Shown piece after piece: positions 9,100-17,369 of a stretch of 64,000 bases of DNA; position 1 is the first letter of the stretch; each line of letters begins with the position of its first letter. The position numbers and the translations under genes were made by a program. Source of the stretch: AV40 sp038230255 (GTDB lineage Bacteria; Verrucomicrobiota; Verrucomicrobiia; Chthoniobacterales; UBA10450); NCBI GenBank assembly GCA_038230255.1, contig JBBRNP010000005.1, forward strand, positions 62,001-126,000, written 5' to 3'. The notes beneath the pieces were generated by a model. The model had not been told where the DNA came from. It did no database searches and worked only from the letters and a program-made list of their open reading frames with translations.

Positions 9100-9984
9100 A
9101 TGAGGGCTTCGAGGATTCTTCTTTTGCTGCTTTTGCTTTGCTCGACGGCGTTCGCGGTCGAGACGCGGCTGCCGTTCAAAACCATTTTCAAAGGCGAAGG
9201 TCAGTTCAACCGATTGGTTTCGCTGGCCAAGGAGAATAATTGGAAATCGCTGCCGATCGGCGAGAGGACGGCGGCGGTTGGGCAGGCGCTCACCGGCACG
9301 CGATACAAATCCTACACGCTCGAGATCGACAATCGAATCGAGTCACCGTCCGTGAATTTCAACGGACTTGATTGCTGGACGTTTTTCGAAGCGTCGCTCG
9401 CGTTCGCGCGGATGCTGAACGAGCCGGAGGAGAACTGGTCGCCGGAAAACTTTTTGCATTACATCGAGGTCGACCGCTACCGCGGCGGCGTCTGCACGGG
9501 CGAATATCTTTCGCGCCTGCATTATCTGGAGGACTGGCTTTACGACAACGACAAGCGCGGACTGGTGGAAGATCTGACCACGAGGCTTGGCGGCAAAAGT
9601 GTGCCGCACGCCGCGCATGAAATGACCGTGGGCTGGCACCATTATCGTTATCTGGCCTCCAACAAATCGTTGCTCGGGCCGCTGGCAAGAATGGAAGCGG
9701 ACGTTTCAAGACGACCGCTCTACCAAATCCCGAAGAACCGAGTCGCGAAAATCGAACCGAAACTTCAGAGCGGCGACATTATCGGGATCGTTGGCCACGA
9801 CGGCCGTTTATACTCGACATCGCACGTCGGCCTCGCGCTGCGGACGAGCGACGGCGTTTTGCATTTCTTGCACGCTTCGGCCCCGAACAATTACGGCAAG
9901 GTGGTGGTGGACTCCCGGCTTTCAGATTACCTCAGCAAATATCGGAGCGATTCGGGAATTCTGGTCGCGCGACCGCTGAAGTAA
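9100..9984 (+). CDS. Secreted DUF1460 / amidase-like (NlpC/P60-related) protein
   Basis: 294 residues with a clear signal peptide (RILLLLLLLCSTAFA). The core matches the DUF1460 family, a branch of the NlpC/P60 papain-like fold that acts on murein peptides: NGLDCWTFFEASLAFARM holds the likely nucleophilic cysteine (about residue 92), and STSHVGLAL (about 243) holds the histidine. GDIIGIVGHDG is the conserved strand before it. By family it is a cell-wall amidase or peptidase in the periplasm. It follows the sulfotransferase gene by 60 bases on the same strand and ends in a shared terminator-like hairpin. Confidence 0.78.
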   Translation: MRASRILLLLLLLCSTAFAVETRLPFKTIFKGEGQFNRLVSLAKENNWKSLPIGERTAAVGQALTGTRYKSYTLEIDNRIESPSVNFNGLDCWTFFEASLAFARMLNEPEENWSPENFLHYIEVDRYRGGVCTGEYLSRLHYLEDWLYDNDKRGLVEDLTTRLGGKSVPHAAHEMTVGWHHYRYLASNKSLLGPLARMEADVSRRPLYQIPKNRVAKIEPKLQSGDIIGIVGHDGRLYSTSHVGLALRTSDGVLHFLHASAPNNYGKVVVDSRLSDYLSKYRSDSGILVARPLK

Positions 9985-9997
9985 TCTACTCCGTTCG

Positions 9998-10032
9998 GTG
10001 ATTGTTCGGGTGGGCCATTTCCCGAACATCAC
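9998..10032. terminator. Bidirectional terminator-like hairpin
   Basis: GTGATTGTTCGGG (9998-10010) pairs with CCCGAACATCAC (10021-10032), with one bulged base, around a 10-base loop. It lies between the convergent DUF1460 and histidine kinase genes and overlaps the last codons of the kinase. No long T run follows on either side. Confidence 0.6.
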
Positions 10033-12050
10033 TCACGCGCAGGGCGCTCGACCGGCAAAGTGACTGTAAAAGTGGCGCCTTTACCGAGGCCCTCGCTTTG
10101 GGCGCGGATGCTGCCGCCGTGCATTTCCACCAGCGCCTTACTGATGGCGAGACCGAGCCCGAGGCCTTCGCGTCGCATTTCGAGCTGCTCGAAGGCATCG
10201 AAAATTTTCTCGAGAAACGCCGGTTCGATCCCAATACCGGTATCGGTGATTTCGATGGTGATCGAATCGGGCACGCTGTTGTAAGAACGGATTGAAACAG
10301 ATCCGTTATCGGCCGTGAATTTGCAGGCATTCCGAAGAATGTTCCAGAAAACCTGCTGCATACGCGGGGGATCGACATTGACCTGAGGAGACGCCGCCTC
10401 CAGCGCAATCGAAAGGTCAATATGGCGAGAGTTAATATCAGCGCGCACAATTTCAATCGCGTGCTGGATCAACTCGTGCGCGTCGGTCCGCTGAAGCCGC
10501 AACTGCAACTTGCCGCGAGCAATGCGGGTGAGATCGAGCATGTCGTCGATCAATCTCGCTTCCAGTTCGACATTGCGGCAGACCATGCGCAATCCCTGTT
10601 CTAGCTCCGGATCGAGCCCGGGCTGATTCAGGACCCCGTCCGCCCAAAGTAAAATCGGATTGAGCGGCGTGCGCAATTCGTGACTGAGGGTAGCGAGAAA
10701 ACGATCTTTGGCCGCGCTGGCCGCTTCGGCACTTTCTTTGGCCCGTTCCAATTCCTGACCGATCCGACGGCGCTCAATAAAAAGCCCGATCTGGCTGCCA
10801 AGCGCAGTGACCAATTGGAGCAAATCAGGATCAGGATCGGCCACATGCTCACTGAATAATTCTACGACGCCGTTGATCGCGCGGCCTGCGAAAAGGGGAA
10901 AAGCGAAACCGCCGTGCAGTCCTGCCTCCCGCGCGGCCGGGGCCCGCGGAAAATTTTTGTCTAAGACCGCATCGTGAATCCAAGCAGGCTCGTTCGATTC
11001 CCAAACCCGCCCCGGCAAACCTTCGCCCATTTGAAGCTGAAGCGCGGAGGAGAGTTGACCGAATTTTTCGAACTGGGGCGCGCCGGCGTGCCAGTAGCCC
11101 TGGCAGCACAGCCGCCCGACGGCGTCGTCATAAAGCCAAAGCGCGCTCAAAGCCCAATCACCGATTGAGGCGATCGTCTGAAGGATCGGAGATCTTGCTT
11201 CATCCAGGGTCCACGAACCCGCGAGCAAACTGGCCACGGTGTACTGAGCAAGACGTCGGCGGTCGTTGCGCACACGCTCGGTAATGTCGCGCGCAATTTT
11301 TGACGCACCGATCACACGCCCATCCGCATGTTTGATAGGCGATACCGTAATCGAGACGTTTACGAGTGTGCCGTCCTTTCGACGGCGAACGGTGTCGACA
11401 TGCTCGACGCGTTCGCCCGAGTGAATCCGGTCGAGAATCTGCTGTTCTTCATGGTAACGCTCCGGCGGAATGATAACCGTGATCGGTTTGTTGATTACTG
11501 CGTCAGCGCTAAAACCAAAAAGTTTTTCTGCGCCCGCATTCCAACTGGTGATTATTCCATTGAGATCTTTGCTAACGATGGCGTCGTCCGAGGATTCGAC
11601 GATCGCGGCCAGATGCCGGCTGGCCTCTTCGTTACGGGCGCGCTCGGTGATGTCCCGCAGATAAGCTGTAAAAATCGGAGAGCTGTCGAGCTTGAGCGCG
11701 GTGATGGCCAGCTCGACTAAAATTTCGGAACCGTCCTTGCGCACACCCGCGATTTCGATCCGCTTTCCGATCACAGGCCCCTCACTTGTCTTCAGATAAT
11801 GCTCCAGTCCGCGTCGGTGCTGCTCTCTCATGCGCGGCGGAACGATCAATTCAGCCAGTTCTTTGCCGACAGCTTCCTGGCGGCTAAAACCAAACACGCG
11901 CTCGGCGGCGGGGTTAAATTCGAGGACGCGGCCATCTGCGTCCATGGTGATAATACAATCGAGCGCGGTATCGAGAATGCCGCGATACAGCATTTCGAGC
12001 TGCTCGATGGGGACAGTTTTGCTATTTCGGACCCTTGGTTTGGATTTCAT
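10029..12050 (-). CDS. PAS-PAS-GAF sensor histidine kinase
   Basis: 673 residues with no membrane segment. Two PAS domains (about 20-145 and 145-270; IITMDADGRVLEFNPAAERVFGF and DGIITSWN-type repeats), a GAF domain (about 280-430), then HisKA with FLATLSHELRTPLNP (phospho-acceptor His near 450), and an ATPase domain with the N box (NILRNACKFT), ITDTGIGI and GLGLGLAI. All kinase motifs are intact. It senses a soluble or redox cue in the cytoplasm, probably through the PAS and GAF domains. No response regulator is adjacent, so the partner lies elsewhere. Divergent from the glycosyltransferase fusion. Confidence 0.9.
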   Translation of the reverse strand: MKSKPRVRNSKTVPIEQLEMLYRGILDTALDCIITMDADGRVLEFNPAAERVFGFSRQEAVGKELAELIVPPRMREQHRRGLEHYLKTSEGPVIGKRIEIAGVRKDGSEILVELAITALKLDSSPIFTAYLRDITERARNEEASRHLAAIVESSDDAIVSKDLNGIITSWNAGAEKLFGFSADAVINKPITVIIPPERYHEEQQILDRIHSGERVEHVDTVRRRKDGTLVNVSITVSPIKHADGRVIGASKIARDITERVRNDRRRLAQYTVASLLAGSWTLDEARSPILQTIASIGDWALSALWLYDDAVGRLCCQGYWHAGAPQFEKFGQLSSALQLQMGEGLPGRVWESNEPAWIHDAVLDKNFPRAPAAREAGLHGGFAFPLFAGRAINGVVELFSEHVADPDPDLLQLVTALGSQIGLFIERRRIGQELERAKESAEAASAAKDRFLATLSHELRTPLNPILLWADGVLNQPGLDPELEQGLRMVCRNVELEARLIDDMLDLTRIARGKLQLRLQRTDAHELIQHAIEIVRADINSRHIDLSIALEAASPQVNVDPPRMQQVFWNILRNACKFTADNGSVSIRSYNSVPDSITIEITDTGIGIEPAFLEKIFDAFEQLEMRREGLGLGLAISKALVEMHGGSIRAQSEGLGKGATFTVTLPVERPARE

Positions 12051-12188
12051 CTGGAGCGCGCCGTTCGCGCGAGACTAACAAGTTCGACGCGGAACGTGCA
12101 ATAGCGCTTCGCAGGAAGAGAGCGATCTTAACCGCTGGAATGGCAGGCGAGGAAGTTGTAGGAAAAGAGATTCTTCGCGGCCGATTGC

Positions 12189-14027
12189 ATGAAAATACTT
12201 TGTGTCGTTGAACATGGGAACGCTCCGAGTACGCGGCTGCGGCTGCGTGATTGTCTGGATTACTATTCCGCGCTCGGCGTGGAAGCGACGGTCGTTCCAA
12301 CACGGCGTTCCAGCGTGAGCGAGCGGCTGCGCGTCCTCAAGGAAGCGCGCCGGCATGACGTAGTCGTTCTTTTCAAGACAATCGGTTTTAACGGAATCGA
12401 GCTGGGGCTGTTGCAGCGCGCCAATCGCCGCATCGTTTTTGATTTCGACGACGCGGTGATGTTTCGCGACCAAAAGCATCGCCGGCCGTTGCGCGGAAAA
12501 GATTTCAAGAAATTCCTGCGGACAGTCAGACACTGCGCCGCGGTCGTGGCCGGCAATGATTTTCTCGCCTGTTTCGCGGAAGCGTCCGGCCGCCGGGCGA
12601 TCGTTCTGCCGACGTCGATCGATCTCCGACGTTATCATTTGAAACAAAACTTCGATGGACCCGGACCGACGATCGGCTGGGTTGGACTGAGCGACGGGCT
12701 GCCTTATCTGCGGCATATCCAGCCTGCGCTGCAGCGGCTGAGCGAAATGTTTCCCGGCCTAAAACTGAAAGTGGTCTCGGATAAACCACTTCAACTCGAC
12801 CGCGTACAGGTCGAGAACGATCCATGGCGATTGGAAACAGAACAGGCCAACCTCGCCAGTTTCGATATTGGAATCATGCCGTTATGGGATTCGGTTTGGA
12901 CGCGGGGAAAATGCGGTTACAAAATTTTGCAATACATGGGCGTTGGCACGGCCGTGGTCGCGTCCGATGTCGGCGTTAACAACGAGATCATTTCGCACGG
13001 TGAAAACGGTTTTCTCGCGAAAACGCAGGACGACTGGGTGGAAGCGCTCAGCAGCTTGATCCGCAACGCGGAACAAAGGAGAACGTTCGGGTTGCGCGGG
13101 CGAGAATTGATCGAGAAACGTTATTCGTTGGAAAGTTTTGCCCAGGGTTACGTGAAGCTGCTGCACGAAATCGCGCGCATCCCGGGAGAATCTCAGGACT
13201 CTGGAGGGCGCCGCAGTTTTGGAAGATGGAATCTTAGCAGCCGCGCACGAGAGCTTTCCGGTGGCGATGCCGTCGTCATCTCAGTGCCCAAAAGCGGACG
13301 CACCTGGGTGCGGACGTTTCTTTGCGCCTATTTTTGCAAACGGACGGGCAAACCGTTTACGCTCCGACCCGATCGCTACCATGAGCCGGACATTCCGCGC
13401 ATGATTTTTTCGCATGATTTCGCCGAACAGCGAATGAAGGCGACGCTCTGGGAGCGGATTCGCGGCAAATATCTGGTGCCGGCGCGAGAGCTTGCCCGGG
13501 CCCACGTGATTCTTTTGGTGCGCGATCCTCGGGACGCGTTCGTCTCGCTTTACATGCAGCTGGTCCATCGCACCCGCGAAACGCCCCAGGAATTAAAACA
13601 GAAAAGCATCGGCGATCTTCTCCGTGATCGTCGTTACGGAATCCTGTCGATCATTAAAACGATGAACAACTGGTTTGCCGAGTTCGGGCATCGCAAAAAC
13701 TTTACGCTTTTGCATTACGAATCTCTGCGCGCAGCGCCGGAAGAGAATTTTCGGAATCTACTCGGCACGCTCGGCGAACCTTTGCCCGACCCGGACGCAT
13801 TTAAATACGCGCTTGAATTTTCCGATTTCGCCAACATGCAAAGACTGGAAGTGGCCGGCGTGTTTGATTCGAAAATTCTGCGCTCACGCGATGTTCAGAA
13901 TCCGGAATCATTCAAAGTCCGGCGCGGCAAAGTAGGCGGCTATCGCGATTATCTTTCGCCGGAGGACCAGGCATTCGCCGCTGATGCGCTCAAACATTTA
14001 GACGCGCGCTTCGGTTATACGGCGTGA
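12189..14027 (+). CDS. Glycosyltransferase (GT4-like) fused to a sulfotransferase
   Basis: A 612-residue two-domain protein. Residues 1-335 are a GT-B glycosyltransferase of the GT4 type (KILCVVEHGN start, FDFDDAVMF, PTSIDLRRY, and a C-terminal donor-binding part ending KCGYKILQYMGVGTAVVAS and NGFLA). Residues 360-612 are a sulfotransferase: VISVPKSGRTWVRTFL is the 5'-phosphosulfate loop and VILLVRDPRDAFVSLY the 3'-phosphate motif. The link is a short low-complexity stretch with no sign of a frameshift. A fused enzyme could add a sugar and then sulfate it. It lies 10 bases upstream of another sulfotransferase gene. The acceptor glycan is unknown. Confidence 0.85.
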   Translation: MKILCVVEHGNAPSTRLRLRDCLDYYSALGVEATVVPTRRSSVSERLRVLKEARRHDVVVLFKTIGFNGIELGLLQRANRRIVFDFDDAVMFRDQKHRRPLRGKDFKKFLRTVRHCAAVVAGNDFLACFAEASGRRAIVLPTSIDLRRYHLKQNFDGPGPTIGWVGLSDGLPYLRHIQPALQRLSEMFPGLKLKVVSDKPLQLDRVQVENDPWRLETEQANLASFDIGIMPLWDSVWTRGKCGYKILQYMGVGTAVVASDVGVNNEIISHGENGFLAKTQDDWVEALSSLIRNAEQRRTFGLRGRELIEKRYSLESFAQGYVKLLHEIARIPGESQDSGGRRSFGRWNLSSRARELSGGDAVVISVPKSGRTWVRTFLCAYFCKRTGKPFTLRPDRYHEPDIPRMIFSHDFAEQRMKATLWERIRGKYLVPARELARAHVILLVRDPRDAFVSLYMQLVHRTRETPQELKQKSIGDLLRDRRYGILSIIKTMNNWFAEFGHRKNFTLLHYESLRAAPEENFRNLLGTLGEPLPDPDAFKYALEFSDFANMQRLEVAGVFDSKILRSRDVQNPESFKVRRGKVGGYRDYLSPEDQAFAADALKHLDARFGYTA

Positions 14028-14037
14028 TCTCCCGCGG

Positions 14038-14841
14038 ATGAAAGATCGACAACGGAGCCGGCGGGAGCCGGGCGACGACGACGGGGAAGCCCGAGAGGGT
14101 TGGCGAGCCGGGCGACGAGCCAATCAACGTCCGCCCGTGCTCATCATCGGGGCGCATCGTTCGGGCACGACCGCGACGGCGCGCGCGCTGGAATTGCTTG
14201 GATTACAAATCGGTCAGTATCTCGATAGCCATCGCGAGCCGCGGCCGTTGCAAAAATTACATGAGGATTATCTGCGCCGAGCCGGCGGAGCCTGGCATAA
14301 TCCGCAACCATTTCTGAAATGGATCGAGTCGGTGGAAGGAAAACAGGATTGCATCTCGTACCTGCGGTCGAACGTTCGCCGGGATTTCGCTCGGATCTTT
14401 GGTTACCGCTTCAACCCAAAAGGATTTTGGCTCCGGGCACGACTCAACTTTGGCGCGCAGTGGGGTTGGAAGGAACCGCGGACGACGTTATTCGCTCCGG
14501 CCTGGCTCGAAATTTTTCCGGGAGCGCGAATCGTCCACGTCATTCGCGACGCGCAGGCAGCAGCATCGAGCATTCGCGAACGCGAATTGAAATTTCAAGC
14601 CGCCGGCGATCCGCCCACGGCCAACTTGGCGGACCTCGATTACTGCAGGCAACTTGTTCAAACCTATCTCACAGCCGGAGAGCGGCTCGCCAATTCCGCG
14701 AATTATCAGCGGCTCCAGTTTGAAGAGCTCCAAGCAAACCCGCCCGCGATGCTCGAGCGACTGGCAAATTTCTGCGGCTTGCGCGTTACCACGCGACAAT
14801 TAGCCGGCGCCGCGGCCAGCATCCGGCCGGCGCGCGTTTGA
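14038..14841 (+). CDS. Sulfotransferase family protein with repeat-derived N-terminus
   Basis: 267 residues. VLIIGAHRSGTTATARALELLG (split across the loop) is the 5'-phosphosulfate P-loop at about residue 38, and ARIVHVIRDAQAAASSIRE the 3'-phosphate motif at about 165. The first 30 residues are a charged, low-complexity stretch made from short GAGCCGGGCGACGA-type DNA repeats, so the true start may be later or the N-terminus may be recently grown. The ATG at 14038 is immediately followed by a copy of AAGATCGACA. Ten bases separate it from the fusion gene, so both are likely co-transcribed. Acceptor unknown. The TGA stop also falls in a near copy of the word. Confidence 0.75.
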   Translation: MKDRQRSRREPGDDDGEAREGWRAGRRANQRPPVLIIGAHRSGTTATARALELLGLQIGQYLDSHREPRPLQKLHEDYLRRAGGAWHNPQPFLKWIESVEGKQDCISYLRSNVRRDFARIFGYRFNPKGFWLRARLNFGAQWGWKEPRTTLFAPAWLEIFPGARIVHVIRDAQAAASSIRERELKFQAAGDPPTANLADLDYCRQLVQTYLTAGERLANSANYQRLQFEELQANPPAMLERLANFCGLRVTTRQLAGAAASIRPARV

Positions 14842-14862
14842 TCGACATCCTAGTTCGACACC

Positions 14863-15543
14863 TCACTTCACGTGCATCGCGTCTTCCCACCGGATCGCAG
14901 CCCGCAGCAATTCAGTCAATGAAGTAACGCCGAACTTTTCCTTCGCTCGCGCGCAGTAGGCTTGCACGGTTTTGAGACTGAGACGCAAATCTTCCGCGAT
15001 CTGCGACGGCGTTCGCCCCTGACCGAGCAGCCGGAAAATTTCTAACTCGCGATCGCTCAGTCGTTCCACCGGCGTGGCCGCGGACGCTTTGCGCGAACTC
15101 ATGCGGCGCGCCATTGAATTCACGATCCGGTCGCTGACGTAAATATCGCCTTCGACCACTCGCCGAATCGCGGTGAGAACGTTTTTCGTGGTCTCGCGTT
15201 TCATCACGTATCCGCGCGCCCCGGCATGTAACGCGCGCTCGGCGTAAAGCGCTTCGTCATGCATCGAGAGTACGATTAACGCGACGTTAGGAAACTGCTC
15301 TTGCAGTGTTTTGACCAACTCAAGCCCCGACTCATTTTTGAGCGAGATGTCGATCAACGCCACATCGGGGCGGGATGATCCGATTCCGGCGATCGCCCCG
15401 GCCGAATCCTCCGCTTCACCGCAAACGGCGAGGTCGCTTTGTTGGTTGATGAAATTGGCAAGCCCATCGCGGACGAGAGGATGATCGTCGACGATGAATA
15501 CCGGGCGCTTGCGCGCCACTCCGTTGGATGACTTTTGATTCAT
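14863..15543 (-). CDS. NarL/FixJ-type response regulator
   Basis: 226 residues: receiver domain 14-130 with acidic pair D19-D20, phospho-acceptor D65 in VALIDISL, and the lysine of YVMKRET; then a LuxR-type helix-turn-helix (LSDRELEIFRLLGQGRTPSQIAEDL split near 165-190, KTVQAYCARAKEKFG). It binds DNA when phosphorylated. It is encoded 13 bases downstream of a histidine kinase of the matching NarX/DesK type, so the two form a pair. The targets are not evident from this window. Confidence 0.92.
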   Translation of the reverse strand: MNQKSSNGVARKRPVFIVDDHPLVRDGLANFINQQSDLAVCGEAEDSAGAIAGIGSSRPDVALIDISLKNESGLELVKTLQEQFPNVALIVLSMHDEALYAERALHAGARGYVMKRETTKNVLTAIRRVVEGDIYVSDRIVNSMARRMSSRKASAATPVERLSDRELEIFRLLGQGRTPSQIAEDLRLSLKTVQAYCARAKEKFGVTSLTELLRAAIRWEDAMHVK

Positions 15544-15556
15544 AACAGTTCGGCTT

Positions 15557-16651
15557 TCATTCTGCAGACTGCGGTTTGTTTAACTTGCACGTGACAAGAG
15601 TCCCCCCGTTCCGGTTGCGTGCGATGGCAAGTTTGCCTCCGATCAAGGAGGCGCCGTGCGCCATCAAACGCAGACCGAGGCCAGGGGGTTCAGGAAGTTT
15701 TTCCGGAAATCCACGTCCATCGTCCGAGACAGCAAGCGTCAGTTTCTGGCCGTTTCGCACCAGCTCGATGTCGATCTTAGTCGCGCTGGCATGCTTGACC
15801 GCGTTCATGACCGCTTCCTGGGCAATATGATAAAGCTGGGTGGCAGTTGTGGCGTCACCGACATGGACCGCGTCACCGCCATTGAACGTGCACGGAACTC
15901 TAAATCGCTCGCTAATGTTTACCGCCAGACTATTTAGCGCGACGTCCAACCCGTCAGCGTCGAGTTCCGGTGAAAAGAATCCCCGCGCGAGGTTCCGGGT
16001 AAGATCAATTCCTTCCTCGATGTAATGGACAACCTTGTCGGCCTCTGCCACTTCGCTGGCCGAACGTTCGGCCAGCTTTTCGCGAAGGACCTGCGCAGCC
16101 AGCGCGGTCCCGGTCAAATGCTGGCCGAGACTGTCGTGTAAAGTTTGCCCGAGCCGCCGGCGCTCGCGGTCGGCCACTTCCGCGATCTCCTGATCGAGCC
16201 GTTCTCGTTCCGCCATTTCGCGTTTGAGGTCAGCTGTGCGATCGCGCACACGCTGGTCGAGTTCGTTCAAGAGGGTGCGCAATTTTGAAAGCAGGCTGGT
16301 AAAGACCGCATACGATCCAAGTGCCATGACGATATTCCACAACCCAATTGCAGGCACGCCGGCGGCAACATCGGAAAGGACCCAGGCTCCGATGCTCAGC
16401 GCGGAAAACGCAAACCCCAGAGCAAAGCTTCCAAACCACGTAGCCAGTGCAACCGGCGCGAGATAGAACAACAGGAACGTCTGCTCATAACCGGTGACGT
16501 AATCCAGGTATCCGAGCGCACCGGTGATAAAGAGGCAAAAGGCAGCTAGGGCCAAGCGCGATTTTGTCAGGCGATTGAGCCAAATCAGTCGAGCCATGTT
16601 CGAACGAGTTGCGCCAAATAGAGCAGGGGCAACATAGGCCAGCGTTCGCAT
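15557..16651 (-). CDS. Membrane histidine kinase of the NarX/DesK (HisKA_3) type
   Basis: About 364 residues from the ATG at 16651. Membrane helices lie at about 35-115 (LALAAFCLFITGALGYLDY and following). A coiled coil runs to a HisKA_3 dimerisation region with RRRLGQTLHDSLGQHLTG, where the histidine of LHDS is the phospho-acceptor. The ATPase domain has QEAVMNAVKHASA (N box), VSDDGRGF and GLGLRLMAHGA. It partners the response regulator 13 bases downstream. The frame stays open upstream through the tmRNA region, but that part is antisense to ssrA and not protein. The ATG at 16597 is an alternative start. Confidence 0.88.
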   Translation of the reverse strand: MRTLAYVAPALFGATRSNMARLIWLNRLTKSRLALAAFCLFITGALGYLDYVTGYEQTFLLFYLAPVALATWFGSFALGFAFSALSIGAWVLSDVAAGVPAIGLWNIVMALGSYAVFTSLLSKLRTLLNELDQRVRDRTADLKREMAERERLDQEIAEVADRERRRLGQTLHDSLGQHLTGTALAAQVLREKLAERSASEVAEADKVVHYIEEGIDLTRNLARGFFSPELDADGLDVALNSLAVNISERFRVPCTFNGGDAVHVGDATTATQLYHIAQEAVMNAVKHASATKIDIELVRNGQKLTLAVSDDGRGFPEKLPEPPGLGLRLMAHGASLIGGKLAIARNRNGGTLVTCKLNKPQSAE

Positions 16652-16751
16652 TACTCCATTGAACCCGATCCAGCGAAAACGTTCACATATTTTCGTGTCG
16701 GATTTTGTATGACAAAAGATTTCGGGCGCACTTTCGTCTTCAGGCGTGACC

Positions 16752-16780
16752 TTGCCGACGAAGCGCCGGCGTCGTATGTT
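16752..16780 (+). promoter_or_regulatory. Sigma70-type promoter of ssrA
   Basis: TTGCCG (16752-16757) and TATGTT (16775-16780) are separated by exactly 17 bases. Eight bases follow before the five-G run that begins the mature tmRNA. This fits a housekeeping promoter. Confidence 0.65.
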
Positions 16781-16788
16781 CGGCAGAC

Positions 16789-17142
16789 GGGGGCGCACTG
16801 GTTTCGACTCATCGTTGGAAACACAGGCGGCATGTCGAGGATGGTTCGTTGGCCTCGTAAAAAACCGAGCCAAAACAAATAAACGCAGATCACCAAGATC
16901 TCGCTCTCGCGGCTTAATTGACCGTGACGTTTGGAGCTGGACGCCTGCTACGGCGCCAAACGTGGACAGCAGGCTAATCGGACGGCGGAGCGACCGCGCT
17001 GGACGGTGAAGGAAATTCGTGGATGCTCGGAAGTCGGCAGTGTGCTGGTGCAACGTCGGCTTCTTAAAAATCTCACCGGCTAAACATGTAGATGTTTGCG
17101 TGGATAGCGACGAGGACAGGGGTTCAACTCCCCTCGCCTCCA
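16789..17142 (+). ncRNA. ssrA: Transfer-messenger RNA (tmRNA)
   Basis: The 5' end GGGGGCGCACTGGTTTCGAC is the conserved tmRNA start. The 3' end GGGGTTCAACTCCCCTCGCCTCCA gives the T arm (shown in parts: GGGGTTCAACTCCCC) and acceptor strand. GGGGGCG pairs with CGCCTCC, with a G-U at the third pair, the alanine identity signal. CCA is not encoded. The tag frame begins at GCA 16885 and reads ADHQDLALAA then TAA (16915-16917), ending in the expected LAA-type proteolysis signal. Length is about 354 bases, typical for the family. It rescues stalled ribosomes with SmpB. It has its own promoter and a hairpin at its end. Confidence 0.93.
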
Positions 17143-17166
17143 CTTTTCGCTCAAGAGCGAAAAGTG
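17141..17166. terminator. Perfect hairpin at the end of ssrA
   Basis: CACTTTTCGCTC, AA, GAGCGAAAAGTG: a perfect 12-base stem beginning at the last bases of the tmRNA. TTTT lies in the ascending arm and AAAA in the descending arm, and no T run follows. It could end transcription or set the 3' processing point. A further TGTCCG...CGGACA inverted repeat (17165-17194) follows directly. Confidence 0.6.
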
Positions 17167-17194
17167 TCCGTCGTAGGCCTGGCGGAGGCGGACA
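17165..17194. repeat. Short TGTCCG inverted repeat
   Basis: TGTCCG at 17165 and CGGACA at 17189 flank a purine-rich centre that also pairs in part (CC with GG). It overlaps the end of the ssrA hairpin by two bases. The rest of 17195-17369 shows no recognised feature beyond an AT-rich stretch (17320-17345) that may hold the promoter of the lipoprotein gene. Confidence 0.45.
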
Positions 17195-17369
17195 TTCTTG
17201 CCTTACCGCGTAGCGGAAAACGCTACGTAGACGGAAATTTTCGTCGAGAATCGGTTTCTGTCCGCCGGTGTGCAATTTTCTTGCGCTGGTGAAAAATAAA
17301 GCTTCACATTCGGGACCTGTTGGTGTTATAAAAACTATAAATCCAATAACCACTGTTGCACCGCTTCAC

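Noticed and set aside
14054..14121. A possible short tandem repeat or CRISPR fragment at the start of the sulfotransferase
   Set aside because: The GAGCCGGGCGACGA units are irregular and lack spacers; it is low-complexity sequence read in frame.
16652..17353. A long open frame upstream of the histidine kinase, extending it to about 598 residues
   Set aside because: This part runs antisense through the tmRNA gene and its hairpin. The extra residues lack domain character, and the kinase fold begins at the ATG near 16651.
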